NCBI RefSeq assembly: GCF_018070075.1
Contig: NZ_JAGPXE010000021.1
Location: 1 to 54,266 of the forward strand
From: Saccharopolyspora endophytica
GTDB taxonomy: Bacteria; Actinomycetota; Actinomycetes; Mycobacteriales; Pseudonocardiaceae
DNA length: 54,266 nucleotides
Direction: 5' to 3'
Below, piece by piece: positions 1 to 6,134 of the stretch. The notes beneath the pieces were generated by a model that searched no databases, was not told the origin of the DNA, and was given only the letters and a program-made list of their open reading frames with translations. Both the position numbers and the translations under genes were made by a program. How positions within the stretch are numbered: the stretch's first letter is position 1; every line of letters begins with the position of its first letter.

Positions 1-440
1 CCGATCCGACTTGCCGATCTTCTTCCGGTCTGCGCTCACAGCGTCAGAGCTCATCACTCACAGTGCCCATCCCGCCGGACCCACGCCCGGCGCGTCAGGC
101 TGGAAACACCGTTACCCCGACAGTCCCTTCTGCTCTGCACATTCCTGGGGGTGTGGCACGACCTGCTCCGAAGGTGACGGTGATCCGGTTGGGCCACCGC
201 AGTAGTGTCAGTATCGAATGAAATGAATGCGCCCGAGGCGGAATGGAAGGGCGACGGGCCCGTCGAAAGATCTGGTCGATGACCGCAGGATCGTTGACGG
301 AGTCCGACTGGGAAACCGCATGTGCAGCCGTCGAAGACGGACGTTGGACTCGAAAAGCACGGCGGTCCGCCAGGAATGAATCCGTCGAATCCCCCGGCGC
401 TGCTTCCGGTCGTTAGGAGGGGATTGGCGGCTAGCGTGAT
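1..440. other. No confident gene at contig start
   Basis: I see no convincing coding region here. A 64-codon open frame on the plus strand lacks a good ribosome binding site and has no recognisable domain. The stretch may be the truncated edge of a neighbouring gene region or simply intergenic DNA. Confidence 0.4.
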
Positions 441-629
441 TCAGGTCGTAGAGTCGCCTGGTGGCTTCGGCCGGGCGTTGAGGGCTCGGCGGTAGCTGGC
501 GAGAGCATCGGCCAGGTTGTGGCGGGCGGCCTCCGTCTGCGACTCGTCCGTTGCGTCGGACCGCAGGTGTGCATTCAATCCATCGGATGCTGCCGCTGCT
601 CGCAGGCGGCGCTGTTCGACCTCGTTCAT
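441..629 (-). CDS. Small hypothetical protein (62 aa)
   Basis: A short open frame starting at an ATG (MNEVEQRRLRAAAASDG...). It is rich in Ala, Arg and Glu and looks helical. A longer frame upstream is Arg/Pro-rich and unconvincing, so I use the internal ATG. The ribosome binding site is weak (ggcggc). It is divergent from the Ku gene 260 bases away. No family recognised. It may be a soluble helical protein or a spurious frame. Confidence 0.35.
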   Translation of the reverse strand: MNEVEQRRLRAAAASDGLNAHLRSDATDESQTEAARHNLADALASYRRALNARPKPPGDSTT

Positions 630-891
630 GCCGCCATCATCCGGTAACGGGCGTTCTCCCGAACGAGCTACCCGGCTGGGAGGGCAGCGCCACACGGGTT
701 CGATGGCTGTGCCTTGATGGGCCCACCTGGCGGCGGGTCATCGTCGATGTCAGTGGACTGGCGGGCGACCAGCGGCCTGGTCGTCCTTCCGCCACGCAGG
801 CAGGTGGCGCCAGGTTCGACGGAAGGGCGTGGAGGTGTGAAGGGTCGAAAGCCCTTGGGCGCGACCCGCCGGCCGGGCGCAGGCTGGCGCT

Positions 892-1692
892 GTGCAAACG
901 CTGTGGAACGGTGTGATCAGTTTCGGGCTCGTCGCGATCCCGGTCGGGTTGGCCGCGGCGACGGAGTCGCGCTCGATCAGCTTCCGGCAGGTCCACCGAG
1001 CTGACGGGGCCCGGGTCCGCCACCAGCGGGTCTGCACCGCGGAAGACCGCCCGGTGTCGTGGGAGGAGATCGCCAAAGGCTACGAGCTGCCGGACGGCCG
1101 AATGGTGGTCATGTCCGACGACGAGCTCGCGGAGTTGCCGCTGCCCAGTGCACACACCATCGAGGTAGCCGAATTCGTCCCGGCAGGGACGGTGGATCCG
1201 ATCTTGTTCGACCACTCGTACTTCCTGCAGCCGCGCCAGGTCGCACTCGGCGCCTACAGCCTGCTGCGTGACGCCATGATCGACACCGGCCACGTCGGGC
1301 TCGGGCGCGTAGCGATCCGGACCCGCGAGCGATTAGCGCTGCTGCGACCCTATGGGCCGGGTATCTGCCTGGTCACGCTGTTGTGGCCGGACGAGGTGCG
1401 GGAACCAGACTTCGGATGGCTCACCGACCAGACGCCGCAGCCCCGCGAGCAGGAACAACGGATGGCCGAACAGCTGGTGCTGTCGCTGGCGAGCACGACG
1501 TTCGACCTCACCGGCTACCGAGATCACTCGCGCGAGGCCCTGCAGGCGCTGATCGACGCCAAACTCGCCCACCGCGAGATCGCCGTTCCGGAACCGCGTA
1601 CCCAGGAAGCCGCCGACCTCGAAGAGGCACTGCGGGCGAGCGTCGACCAAGCGCGCCAGACGCGCACCGCTGAGCAGCGTGGAACCGGATGA
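892..1692 (+). CDS. ku: Ku protein, non-homologous end joining
   Basis: Bacterial Ku forms a homodimeric ring that threads onto DNA double-strand ends and recruits ligase LigD. The N-terminus (TLWNGVISFGLVAIPVGL, residues 3-20) matches the family's conserved opening, followed by the Ku core (CTAEDRPVSWEEIAKGYEL; later FDHSYFLQP). The length of 266 aa is normal. The start is a GTG. No ligD or primase partner lies in the window, so this is a solo Ku; actinobacteria often carry several Ku copies, including on mobile DNA. A hairpin just after the stop probably ends the transcript. Family assignment is firm; the in vivo role of this copy is inferred. Confidence 0.93.
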   Translation: MQTLWNGVISFGLVAIPVGLAAATESRSISFRQVHRADGARVRHQRVCTAEDRPVSWEEIAKGYELPDGRMVVMSDDELAELPLPSAHTIEVAEFVPAGTVDPILFDHSYFLQPRQVALGAYSLLRDAMIDTGHVGLGRVAIRTRERLALLRPYGPGICLVTLLWPDEVREPDFGWLTDQTPQPREQEQRMAEQLVLSLASTTFDLTGYRDHSREALQALIDAKLAHREIAVPEPRTQEAADLEEALRASVDQARQTRTAEQRGTG

Positions 1693-1716
1693 CGGTGGCA
1701 AGCCCGAAGGCGACGA

Positions 1717-1755
1717 AGCGCCCCGCGTCGCCTTGTCCAGGTGATGCGGGGCGCT
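1717..1755 (+). terminator. Hairpin after Ku
   Basis: A perfect 10-bp inverted repeat (agcgccccgc / gcggggcgct) with a 19-base loop lies 24 bases after the Ku stop. A further 4 bp (acga/tcgt) can pair across a one-base bulge. No T tract follows, which is usual in high-GC actinobacteria. Confidence 0.6.
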
Positions 1756-1835
1756 GTCGTGTTCGCCGGCGGCACTTCCCCTACCTCGGTGAACAGAGTG
1801 TGCTGTCGAGGCACACATCAGCCATACTAGACCAC

Positions 1836-2144
1836 GTGTTCGAACACGTCGAGGCTCGGCCACCCGCACAACCGGGTGACGACCGGCAGCAGCGCCCACC
1901 GGTCCCGGTGCGGGTCGACCTCGCCGAGGCGTTCGTGACCCAGCCGCCGGCCTCGGGCGGCGTGCTGCCGGACGGGTGGGACATGACCGCGACCGTCGAC
2001 GGTGAGCTCACCTGCTGGCTGCGTGACACTGCCGGGCGCTGGTGGGGCGAGGTCCGGATTCGCGTGCACCGCGGCGACGCGCCGGGAGCGGGCGGGATGC
2101 GGCACGTGTGGTGGCTACCGGCCCACGCGATCAGGCGCCGCTAA
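1836..2144 (+). CDS. Hypothetical protein (102 aa), probably leaderless
   Basis: I start this gene at a GTG (VFEHVEARPPAQP...). The open frame extends back to an ATGA overlap with the Ku stop, but that stretch crosses the Ku terminator hairpin and is Arg/Cys-rich. A CATACT box sits 7 bases before the GTG, consistent with a leaderless transcript. The protein resembles short actinobacterial proteins of unknown function with the pattern VRVDLAEAF...DGELTCWLRDTAG and a basic end (WWLPAHAIRRR). Role unknown. Confidence 0.6.
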   Translation: MFEHVEARPPAQPGDDRQQRPPVPVRVDLAEAFVTQPPASGGVLPDGWDMTATVDGELTCWLRDTAGRWWGEVRIRVHRGDAPGAGGMRHVWWLPAHAIRRR

Positions 2145-2185
2145 CCCTTCGGGGCGCGTCGACATCGGCGACGCTCGCGCATCGC

Positions 2186-2392
2186 CTACTTCTCCGCAAG
2201 CCCATCTGGCAGGTTGTCCTGCTCCGCGTTGTCCGTTGCGGGCCTCGGGTGCCGTGGTGGTGGCGCTAAGCGGCGCTTGCGTGCCGCCCGGTTCAACTGC
2301 GTTGCTTCCTGAAGTTCGCTCAAATCAAGCACCATGCCGCACCCGACGATCGGCGGGGTGACCGGCAGGAGATAGCCGTACTGGTTCGCCAC
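2186..2392 (-). CDS. Possible small protein (about 68 aa)
   Basis: An open frame read from a GTG (VANQYGYLLPVTPPIVGCGM...), with a basic Arg/Pro-rich centre (AARKRRLAPPPRHPRP). The frame extends further up to a TTG, but that would run into the terminator hairpin of the neighbouring gene. An internal ATG at 2333-2335 is another possible start. No good ribosome binding site and no family recognised. Confidence 0.33.
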   Translation of the reverse strand: MANQYGYLLPVTPPIVGCGMVLDLSELQEATQLNRAARKRRLAPPPRHPRPATDNAEQDNLPDGLAEK

Positions 2393-2415
2393 TCCGAGCT
2401 CGGGAGAGGTCAAAG

Positions 2416-2467
2416 CCAAGACGCCCTGTCACGCTCGGTCGCGCGAACCGGGTGACGGGCGTCTTGG
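2416..2467 (-). terminator. Strong hairpin terminator
   Basis: The arms ccaagacgccctgtcac and gtgacgggcgtcttgg pair over about 16 bp with a loop of about 20 bases. It lies about 20 bases past the stop of the 86-aa gene and presumably ends that transcript. Confidence 0.75.
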
Positions 2468-2487
2468 CGTTTGCTACCCGTGCTGAC

Positions 2488-2748
2488 TTACAGCTGGGAG
2501 TCGTAGTCGTTGAGGTCTGTGAGGGCTTTGTACAGCACCGGGTAGGCCTCGGTGGCCAGCTGGTGGGCTTGCTCGATAGCCGCAGTGGCGCCATTGAGCA
2601 CATCGCTGCTGGAACCCTGCGCGGCTGAGGAGACCGTGCCCTGCAGCTCCTCGATGTTGTCGATCGCCTGCTGTAACCCCTGGGCCGCCAGGGCTCCGAC
2701 CCGGTGCGAGTTCGCGAGTGCGATCCGAAGCTCTTCGATAGAGGACAT
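2488..2748 (-). CDS. Small helical protein (86 aa), element backbone
   Basis: The ATG (MSSIEELRIALANSHRVG...) follows a clear ribosome binding site (gagaggga), which decides against the longer 116-codon frame. The protein is almost entirely predicted helix, Ala/Gln/Glu-rich, with no Cys, signal or membrane segment. Size and helicity recall WXG100-like or chaperone-type helical hairpins, but no WxG motif is present. Function unknown. Confidence 0.65.
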   Translation of the reverse strand: MSSIEELRIALANSHRVGALAAQGLQQAIDNIEELQGTVSSAAQGSSSDVLNGATAAIEQAHQLATEAYPVLYKALTDLNDYDSQL

Positions 2749-2775
2749 TCGTTCCCTCTCGTCGTTGGAATGGAC

Positions 2776-2824
2776 GTCGCGTCGCACCTGGCCGAGGGGT
2801 GGGGGGTGGCAGGTGCGACGCGAC
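2776..2824 (-). terminator. 15-bp perfect hairpin
   Basis: gtcgcgtcgcacctg pairs perfectly with caggtgcgacgcgac around a 19-base G-rich loop. It lies about 100 bases downstream of the zinc-ribbon gene and just upstream of the start of the 86-aa gene, so it could act as terminator or as leader structure. Confidence 0.65.
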
Positions 2825-2925
2825 TTGGTGGCGGCCACGATTAGGGCCGCCTAGGCTGCGTGGTGGTGATGTTCCGCATTACCACCGCGTCGGTCGGGAG
2901 GTGCACTCTCCTGACCGGCGCATTT

Positions 2926-3108
2926 TCAGCATTTCGGGCAGACCGGATCGCCGCCGTCCTGTGGTGGGATCATGGGTCCGCTGCAGTTGGGGCAGGTGTT
3001 GCCGTAGACGCCGCTGCTGCCCAGTCCGAGTAGATACTTGGTGACGTCTGCGAGGAGTTCCTGCAGCTCGCACTCGGGGATCGTTGGGCGCTCTAGGGTT
3101 CGCGTCAT
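2926..3108 (-). CDS. Small zinc-ribbon protein (60 aa)
   Basis: The C-terminus carries two CxxC pairs (CPNC ... CPKC) about 17 residues apart, a typical zinc ribbon. The N-terminal half is helical (CELQELLADVTKYLLGL). The ATG is preferred over a GTG two codons earlier because a ribosome binding site (gagaggtga) sits at good spacing. That site overlaps the stop of the upstream 135-aa gene, so the two are probably co-translated. It may bind nucleic acid or a protein partner; no named family recognised. Confidence 0.65.
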   Translation of the reverse strand: MTRTLERPTIPECELQELLADVTKYLLGLGSSGVYGNTCPNCSGPMIPPQDGGDPVCPKC

Positions 3109-3110
3109 GC

Positions 3111-3518
3111 TCACCTCTCATCGTGGTGCGCCTCCCGGCACTCGATGACCGCTTCCGTCCAGAGGCGCATCCGGTCGGTTTCTCGGCGGAAGTGGTAGTA
3201 GAGGCTCTCGCCCTTGCTGGCAACTTCGAGGTTGTCCGCGAAATCGTGGGCGACGTGGCCCTCGTCCCCGATGCAGCCCCAACTCTCCTTCCCGCTGTTG
3301 GTGCGGCCGATGAGATGCACCGTTTCGGGGTGCGCGTGCTTGCGGGTCATCGCCGCGACCCACTCGCACACGTCCTCTGGAGTCATCAGCACCGTCGTCG
3401 GCACCATCCGCAGCCGGTCATCACGGGTGGAGACGGTCGCGAACGAGTCGCCGTCGTCGATCTCGACATAGGCGTGCCAGTGCACACCGAGGCGCAGCCA
3501 TCGATCGGGATCACGCAT
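3111..3518 (-). CDS. Conserved hypothetical protein (135 aa)
   Basis: An acidic/basic mixed soluble protein (WLRLGVHWHAYVEIDDGDS ... TPEDVCEWVAAMTRKHAHP). Its ATG start is followed by a well-formed frame that reaches the next gene's ribosome binding site. No catalytic motif or known domain is evident; two Cys (in EDVCEW and WGCIG) and many His could suggest metal binding, but this is speculative. It is the first gene of a two-gene unit with the zinc-ribbon protein. Confidence 0.6.
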   Translation of the reverse strand: MRDPDRWLRLGVHWHAYVEIDDGDSFATVSTRDDRLRMVPTTVLMTPEDVCEWVAAMTRKHAHPETVHLIGRTNSGKESWGCIGDEGHVAHDFADNLEVASKGESLYYHFRRETDRMRLWTEAVIECREAHHDER

Positions 3519-3545
3519 ACAGGACAGGGCCTTTCACGGTTGGAA

Positions 3546-3596
3546 CCCGCTCCGGTACCGGCAGGAGTGGTGGGAACGTCACGGCACCGGAGCGGG
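3546..3596 (-). terminator. 11-bp hairpin
   Basis: cccgctccggt pairs with accggagcggg across a 29-base loop. It lies 17 bases after the stop of the 79-aa gene. Confidence 0.6.
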
Positions 3597-3612
3597 AGAT
3601 GTGGGGGGTGGA

Positions 3613-3852
3613 TCAACAGCGGCGCTGGGACTTGTTGGCCTGCTGCTGCAGTAGCCATTCGCGCGCGCGGGTCAGGAGGTCGTTGTCGTCGCGCCAGCCC
3701 TCGGGGTTGACGGGGATTCGGGCGACGATGCGGCGGTTATCCCACGTTGCCCCGAGGCCGACGCCGCGCAGTACGACCATGTGCTCGTCGCCGCGTTCCC
3801 ACCGGAACGTCCACCCGCCCTCTTCCACCCACGAGGTGGGGTGCAGAACCAT
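3613..3852 (-). CDS. Hypothetical protein (79 aa)
   Basis: The ATG (MVLHPTSWVEEGGWTFRW...) follows a good ribosome binding site (aggagag), so I ignore the longer Pro/Arg-rich extension. The protein is beta-rich at the start and helical at the end (NDLLTRAREWLLQQQANK). Its stop lies next to a hairpin and its 5' side abuts the four-hairpin array. No family recognised. Confidence 0.6.
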   Translation of the reverse strand: MVLHPTSWVEEGGWTFRWERGDEHMVVLRGVGLGATWDNRRIVARIPVNPEGWRDDNDLLTRAREWLLQQQANKSQRRC

Positions 3853-3889
3853 GCGCGCTCTCCTGATCACGAAAAGGCAGGGGGGTTGC

Positions 3890-4045
3890 CCCCTCGGGGG
3901 CCTGGTGTTCGGGGGATCACCAGGCCCCCGAGGGGCCCCGTCGACGTGGTGTGACTGCGCGTCGACGGGGCGCCGCGTGGCGGCAGACGAGCCACGCGGC
4001 CGAGCTCCGACACTCGGCGGCGTCCGATGGGGGAAGTGTCGGAGC
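3890..4045. repeat. Array of four perfect hairpins
   Basis: Four perfect inverted repeats follow each other within 156 bases: 18 bp (3890-3907/3918-3935, 10-base loop), 11 bp (3936-3946/3960-3970), 10 bp (3972-3981/3991-4000) and 11 bp (4004-4014/4035-4045). The stems are unrelated in sequence. The array fills the gap between the three-gene operon ending at 4054 and the 79-aa gene. It may be a compound terminator or a structured RNA. Confidence 0.8.
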
Positions 4046-4053
4046 ACGACAGG

Positions 4054-4359
4054 TCAAGAGCCGATGTAGGGGCGGGCCGTCCCAGTTTCGTGCCCATCGA
4101 TCGAGTCGCCGAATCGCATCGGGCCGAGGACCGCGGTCTGTTCGAGTTCTGCGAGTTCGCCGGCCAGGTCCCCGGCGATCGTTGCGAATCGAGGTTCGCG
4201 CTCCGTCTGGTCGACGAGCTGCGACACGCGTAGCGAACCCTCAACACCGCCACCGTGCTTGCCCGGTGTCCCGAAGTAGCCACGGCCCAGCCATGCGCAG
4301 AGCCCCACCAACAGCAAGGCGCCGAGTATGAGGGTCGAGAGCTGAGCGAACTGGGTCAT
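4054..4359 (-). CDS. Small membrane-anchored protein (101 aa)
   Basis: The N-terminus has one clear membrane segment (LSTLILGALLLVGLCAWLG, about residues 7-25) and then a soluble Glu-rich helical tail (GDLAGELAELEQTA), suggesting an anchored coiled region facing the cytoplasm or outside. The start ATG overlaps the stop of the preceding gene (ATGA), so translation is coupled. It is the last gene of a three-gene unit that diverges from the XRE regulator. Function unknown. Confidence 0.65.
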   Translation of the reverse strand: MTQFAQLSTLILGALLLVGLCAWLGRGYFGTPGKHGGGVEGSLRVSQLVDQTEREPRFATIAGDLAGELAELEQTAVLGPMRFGDSIDGHETGTARPYIGS

Positions 4360-4562
4360 TTCTCGATCACCACTGAGATCACGTCGCCGTCGATCGCGGC
4401 CGGCCGTTCCTCGGCGCGTAAGGCACCGGCGAGCCGGTCGCACACTCGCGCGAGTTCCTCCCGCTCGTCGGCGCGCAGGTGCCCGGCTTCGACGTTGTCG
4501 ATCGCTGCGGCGATCGAGACGATGGCTGCTCGCATGAGGTTGGCGGTCTGGCCCGTTTTCAT
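4356..4562 (-). CDS. Small helical hypothetical protein (68 aa)
   Basis: MKTGQTANLMRAAIVSIAAA... is a helical protein with a charged centre (ADEREELARVCDRL). Both ends overlap neighbours by ATGA, placing it in the middle of a coupled three-gene operon. No domain recognised. Confidence 0.6.
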   Translation of the reverse strand: MKTGQTANLMRAAIVSIAAAIDNVEAGHLRADEREELARVCDRLAGALRAEERPAAIDGDVISVVIEK

Positions 4563-4798
4563 GCACTCACCGCCACCGGCGGGATGATTCCTGACAGCTC
4601 GTAGGTGTGTGCTCGGCACGGTGCGCACACGGGCCACAGCCACGATTCGTCGCCGCTGTGCGCGCGATGCGTGCCGCCGCAGAGCACACCAACCTCAGTG
4701 TTGTCGGGGTAGGCGAGCCCGCCGTTGGGGTGCGGGTCTGTGCTTGCGTGGCGCAGGCCTCCCGCGGGCACCCAATGGAACGGGTGGGGACTCCACAT
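4559..4798 (-). CDS. Small Cys/His-containing protein (79 aa)
   Basis: The protein has Cys and His residues spaced like a small zinc-binding module (VLCGGTHRAHSG ... VCAPCRAHTYEL), reminiscent of short zinc-finger proteins common in actinobacterial mobile elements. The ATG has a ribosome binding site (gaaggac) 8 bases upstream. First gene of the three-gene operon; its promoter must lie in the divergent region shared with the XRE gene. Confidence 0.55.
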   Translation of the reverse strand: MWSPHPFHWVPAGGLRHASTDPHPNGGLAYPDNTEVGVLCGGTHRAHSGDESWLWPVCAPCRAHTYELSGIIPPVAVSA

Positions 4799-4862
4799 GG
4801 CAACAGTCCTTCACCGTGAGCGTGATGCGGGACCATACGATAAGTACATGTCCGCACGTTTA

Positions 4863-4892
4863 TGTTCAGAACACATCTTCTTGTTCATGAAC
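4863..4892. promoter_or_regulatory. Candidate operator: two GTTC/GAAC palindromes
   Basis: Two palindromes, tgttcagaaca (4863-4873) and gttcatgaac (4883-4892), are about 20 bases apart, roughly two helical turns. A third GTTC half-site overlaps the start codon of the XRE gene. They sit in the divergent promoter region, where an XRE repressor could autoregulate and control the minus-strand operon. Confidence 0.45.
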
Positions 4893-4945
4893 ATTGAGGG
4901 CAATACTCCCACCGGGTGACGTGCCGTATTCGGGTGTTCACGCGC

Positions 4946-4951
4946 TAGCAT
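4946..4951 (+). promoter_or_regulatory. -10 box (TAGCAT) for leaderless XRE gene
   Basis: TAGCAT lies 7 bases before the ATG, so transcription should begin at or next to the start codon. No ribosome binding site precedes the ATG, which fits a leaderless mRNA. Confidence 0.5.
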
Positions 4952-4958
4952 CTTGTTC

Positions 4959-5780
4959 ATGGCCAGCACAGCAGGTACTCCCCGCGCTCGGGAGCTCGGA
5001 GCCAAGCTGCGAAAGCACCGCAACGCCGCCGGACTCACAACCGCGCAGGTCGGGGCCGGAGTCGGGCGCGGTCACTCCTACGTATCGCGTTGGGAAAACG
5101 GCAAGCTCGTACCTTCCCCGGAAGACACGGCAAGCGTGCTCACTGTGTGCGGTGTGAACGGTGCCGAGCGTGATCGACTGCTAAAACTTGCTCGCGAGGC
5201 TGCCGATCCGGACTGGCTCGCGCCTGGCGTTGACCAACAACTCGCGGCGCTCGGCGAATACGAGCGATCCGCGAGTCAGATCCTTGCCGCCGAGCCGATG
5301 CTCATCCCTGGCCTGTGCCAAACGTTTGACTACGCCACGGCAACCGTGGCAGCGTTCGGCGCTGCCCGTGCTGAGGCTGAACAGCAAGCCATGACTCGGC
5401 TCGGACGACAGCACATTTTGACCGATCCCACGTCGAAGCGATTTGAGGCGTTCATCGGGGAGTACGCGCTGCGCTACTCGACATGTCCCCGTGAGGCCAT
5501 GAGTGGGCAACTCCACCGGCTCATTGAGCTCGGACAACGTGACAACGTCACGATTCGAGTCGTCCGTCTGGATACCCCGCTGGTTGAAATGACGCACGGG
5601 TCATGGACTCTGATGTCGTTTGAGGACACGACACCGGTCGTGTATCTCGAACATCTCGGGTCAACGGCGGCGATCACCGATCGGCGAACGGTGACCCGCT
5701 GTGAAGTCGCGGCGGAATCGCTGCGCGAAAAAGCGATGAGCCCGGCGGAGTCGGCTGAGCTCATCGCTGATCTGGTGTGA
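4959..5780 (+). CDS. XRE-family regulator with DUF5753 domain
   Basis: The N-terminus (about residues 10-65) is a helix-turn-helix of the XRE type (LRKHRNAAGLTTAQVGAGVG, then SYVSRWENGK). Residues 85-260 match DUF5753, the sensor-like domain typical of actinobacterial regulators paired with DUF397 proteins. Such pairs influence development and antibiotic production in Streptomyces, and some are proposed to act like toxin-antitoxin pairs. The gene overlaps the DUF397 gene by four bases (GTGA). I chose the ATG rather than a TTG two codons earlier because of the -10 box position. Likely binds the GTTC/GAAC sites upstream (inference). Confidence 0.92.
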   Translation: MASTAGTPRARELGAKLRKHRNAAGLTTAQVGAGVGRGHSYVSRWENGKLVPSPEDTASVLTVCGVNGAERDRLLKLAREAADPDWLAPGVDQQLAALGEYERSASQILAAEPMLIPGLCQTFDYATATVAAFGAARAEAEQQAMTRLGRQHILTDPTSKRFEAFIGEYALRYSTCPREAMSGQLHRLIELGQRDNVTIRVVRLDTPLVEMTHGSWTLMSFEDTTPVVYLEHLGSTAAITDRRTVTRCEVAAESLREKAMSPAESAELIADLV

Positions 5781-5998
5781 CGGAAATGGAGAAAATTCCC
5801 ATGACGACGGTACCCCGTCCTGGCAAGTGGCGGAAATCCAGCAAGAGCGGCGAAAAGAACTGCGTCGAGGTCGCCGAGTACGGCGATGGTGCCGCGGTGC
5901 GCGACACCAAGAACCGTAGCCAGGGCTACTTCACCGCTACCCCCACTCAGTGGCAGGCGTTCTTGGACGCGATCAAATCGGACCGCTTCGAGGCCTGA
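5777..5998 (+). CDS. DUF397 domain protein
   Basis: A 73-aa protein with the DUF397 signature: WRKSSKSGEKNCVEVAEYGD, then the RDTKN and W-x-AFLDAIK motifs. DUF397 proteins are small partners of XRE/DUF5753 regulators. The GTG start overlaps the XRE stop; alternative ATGs at 5786 and 5801 are possible, the latter preceded by ggag. A bidirectional terminator follows 12 bases after the stop. Confidence 0.9.
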   Translation: MTEMEKIPMTTVPRPGKWRKSSKSGEKNCVEVAEYGDGAAVRDTKNRSQGYFTATPTQWQAFLDAIKSDRFEA

Positions 5999-6009
5999 CC
6001 AACCTCACA

Positions 6010-6045
6010 AGGTGCCCGCCTGACGAGCTCGCCAGGCGGGCACCT
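6010..6045. terminator. 13-bp terminator hairpin
   Basis: aggtgcccgcctg pairs perfectly with caggcgggcacct (10-base loop), followed on the plus strand by ttgttt. It ends the XRE-DUF397 transcript and may also serve the relaxase gene arriving from the other side. Confidence 0.85.
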
Positions 6046-6134
6046 TGTTTACAGCAGGTGCCTTAGACCCGTATGAAGCAGTTGGGTCATGTGACCACAT
6101 CCGACCGGGTCGATTACGGGCCGGTGGGATGTGG

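Noticed and set aside
637..1293. 218-codon minus-strand open frame opposite Ku
   Set aside because: It is a shadow of the Ku gene: no family features, and the Ku reading is unambiguous.
3890..4045. CRISPR array
   Set aside because: The four hairpins have different sequences and no repeated unit with spacers; no cas gene is present.
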